A DNA stretch of 64,000 nt from Stenotrophomonas maltophilia D457 (GTDB lineage Bacteria > Pseudomonadota > Gammaproteobacteria > Xanthomonadales > Xanthomonadaceae), in the NCBI RefSeq assembly GCF_000284595.1, contig NC_017671.1:4187001-4251000 (forward strand). The letters are read 5' to 3'. The notes beneath the pieces were generated by a model, which was not told the DNA's origin, made no database searches, and saw only the letters and a list, made by a program, of their open reading frames with translations. Below, piece by piece: positions 63,666 to 64,000 of this stretch; within the stretch, counting starts at the first letter, position 1, and every line of letters starts with the position of its first letter. The position numbers were made by a program, and so were the translations under genes.

Positions 63666-64000
63666 ATGCCCAAGCACCTGCTCATCGTCGAATCGCCGGC
63701 CAAGGCCAAGACGATCAACAAATACCTCGGCAAGGACTACACCGTCCTGGCCTCGTATGGGCATGTGCGTGACCTGATTCCGAAGGAAGGCGCGGTCGAC
63801 CCGGACAACGGGTTCGCCATGCACTACGACGTGATCGACAAGAACGAAAAACATGTCGACGCGATCGCCAAGGCCGCCAAGGGCGCCGACGACATCCTGC
63901 TGGCGACCGACCCGGATCGCGAAGGTGAAGCGATCAGCTGGCATATCGCCGAGATCCTGAAGGAACGCGGGCTGGTCAAGGACAAGCCGATGCAGCGCGT
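63666..64000 (+). CDS. topA: DNA topoisomerase I, N-terminal part
   Basis: About 111 residues before the window ends: the TOPRIM start LLIVESPAKAKTINKYLGKD, GHVRDLIPKEGAVD and LLATDPDREGEAISWHIAEI, with acidic metal residues. The active-site tyrosine lies beyond the window. It relaxes negative supercoils. Confidence 0.95.
   Translation, partial: MPKHLLIVESPAKAKTINKYLGKDYTVLASYGHVRDLIPKEGAVDPDNGFAMHYDVIDKNEKHVDAIAKAAKGADDILLATDPDREGEAISWHIAEILKERGLVKDKPMQR

Overview
The window looks like a chromosome segment of a Stenotrophomonas species (S. maltophilia complex, Xanthomonadaceae). The core genes are GC-rich. The gene orders def-fmt-rsmB and LysM gene-dprA-smg-topA fit gamma-proteobacteria of this family. 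REP-like hairpins carrying a terminal GTAG, typical of S. maltophilia SMAG elements, occur at 50.64 kb and, less certainly, at 12.19 kb. Everything here was read by eye; no database search was run.

Region 1 (1-14.4 kb) is a worn accessory chromosome segment. A lanthipeptide-type locus (ABC permease start, ABC exporter, C-terminal half of a LanKC-like synthetase) and an OmpR-type response regulator are both cut by a 2473-bp IS21-family element that has no target duplication. Beyond it are several broken genes (EamA permease, two AraC fragments, a frameshifted secreted protein, a P-loop kinase fragment, a SnoaL fragment) among intact genes for a DUF2383 protein, GST, an H-NS-like protein, DoxX, a fasciclin protein, a YdcF-like protein and two small zinc-ribbon proteins.

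Region 2 (14.4-20 kb) is a mosaic of lower apparent GC. It holds three defence-like orphans: two PD-(D/E)XK nuclease candidates and one protein with a HEPN-like RxxxxH motif. Remnants of an IS3 transposase and of a P2-type late-control protein lie between them.

Region 3 (20-43.3 kb) is an integrative element lodged at the 3' end of a tRNA-Ile2(CAU) gene, with a P4-type tyrosine integrase beside the tRNA. It carries AlpA/excisionase-like regulators, a YagK/YfjJ-type Rep-like protein, an antirepressor-type protein, an HNH endonuclease and a winged-helix replication-type protein. Next to the last gene is an iteron array with a perfect DnaA box. Two podovirus-type ejection proteins are present, one with an M15 peptidase domain. 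The cargo includes a BLUF blue-light sensor, a RidA protein, two more zinc-ribbon proteins and an unknown three-gene operon. No capsid, portal, terminase or CI-type repressor gene was seen. An IS3 element without target duplication has removed the 3' end of one gene and sits just upstream of an alpA gene, so the element is probably deleted and degenerate.

Region 4 (43.3-64 kb) is conserved core: rpoD with an extended -10 promoter, dtd, an LpxL-family acyltransferase, a RibA-like GTP cyclohydrolase II, two membrane PH-domain proteins, envelope glycan genes (CDP-glycerol-type transferase, WaaE-like glycosyltransferase, O-antigen ligase-like, ArnT-like), rsmB, fmt, def, a LysM protein, dprA, smg, two DUF4339 proteins and the start of topA.
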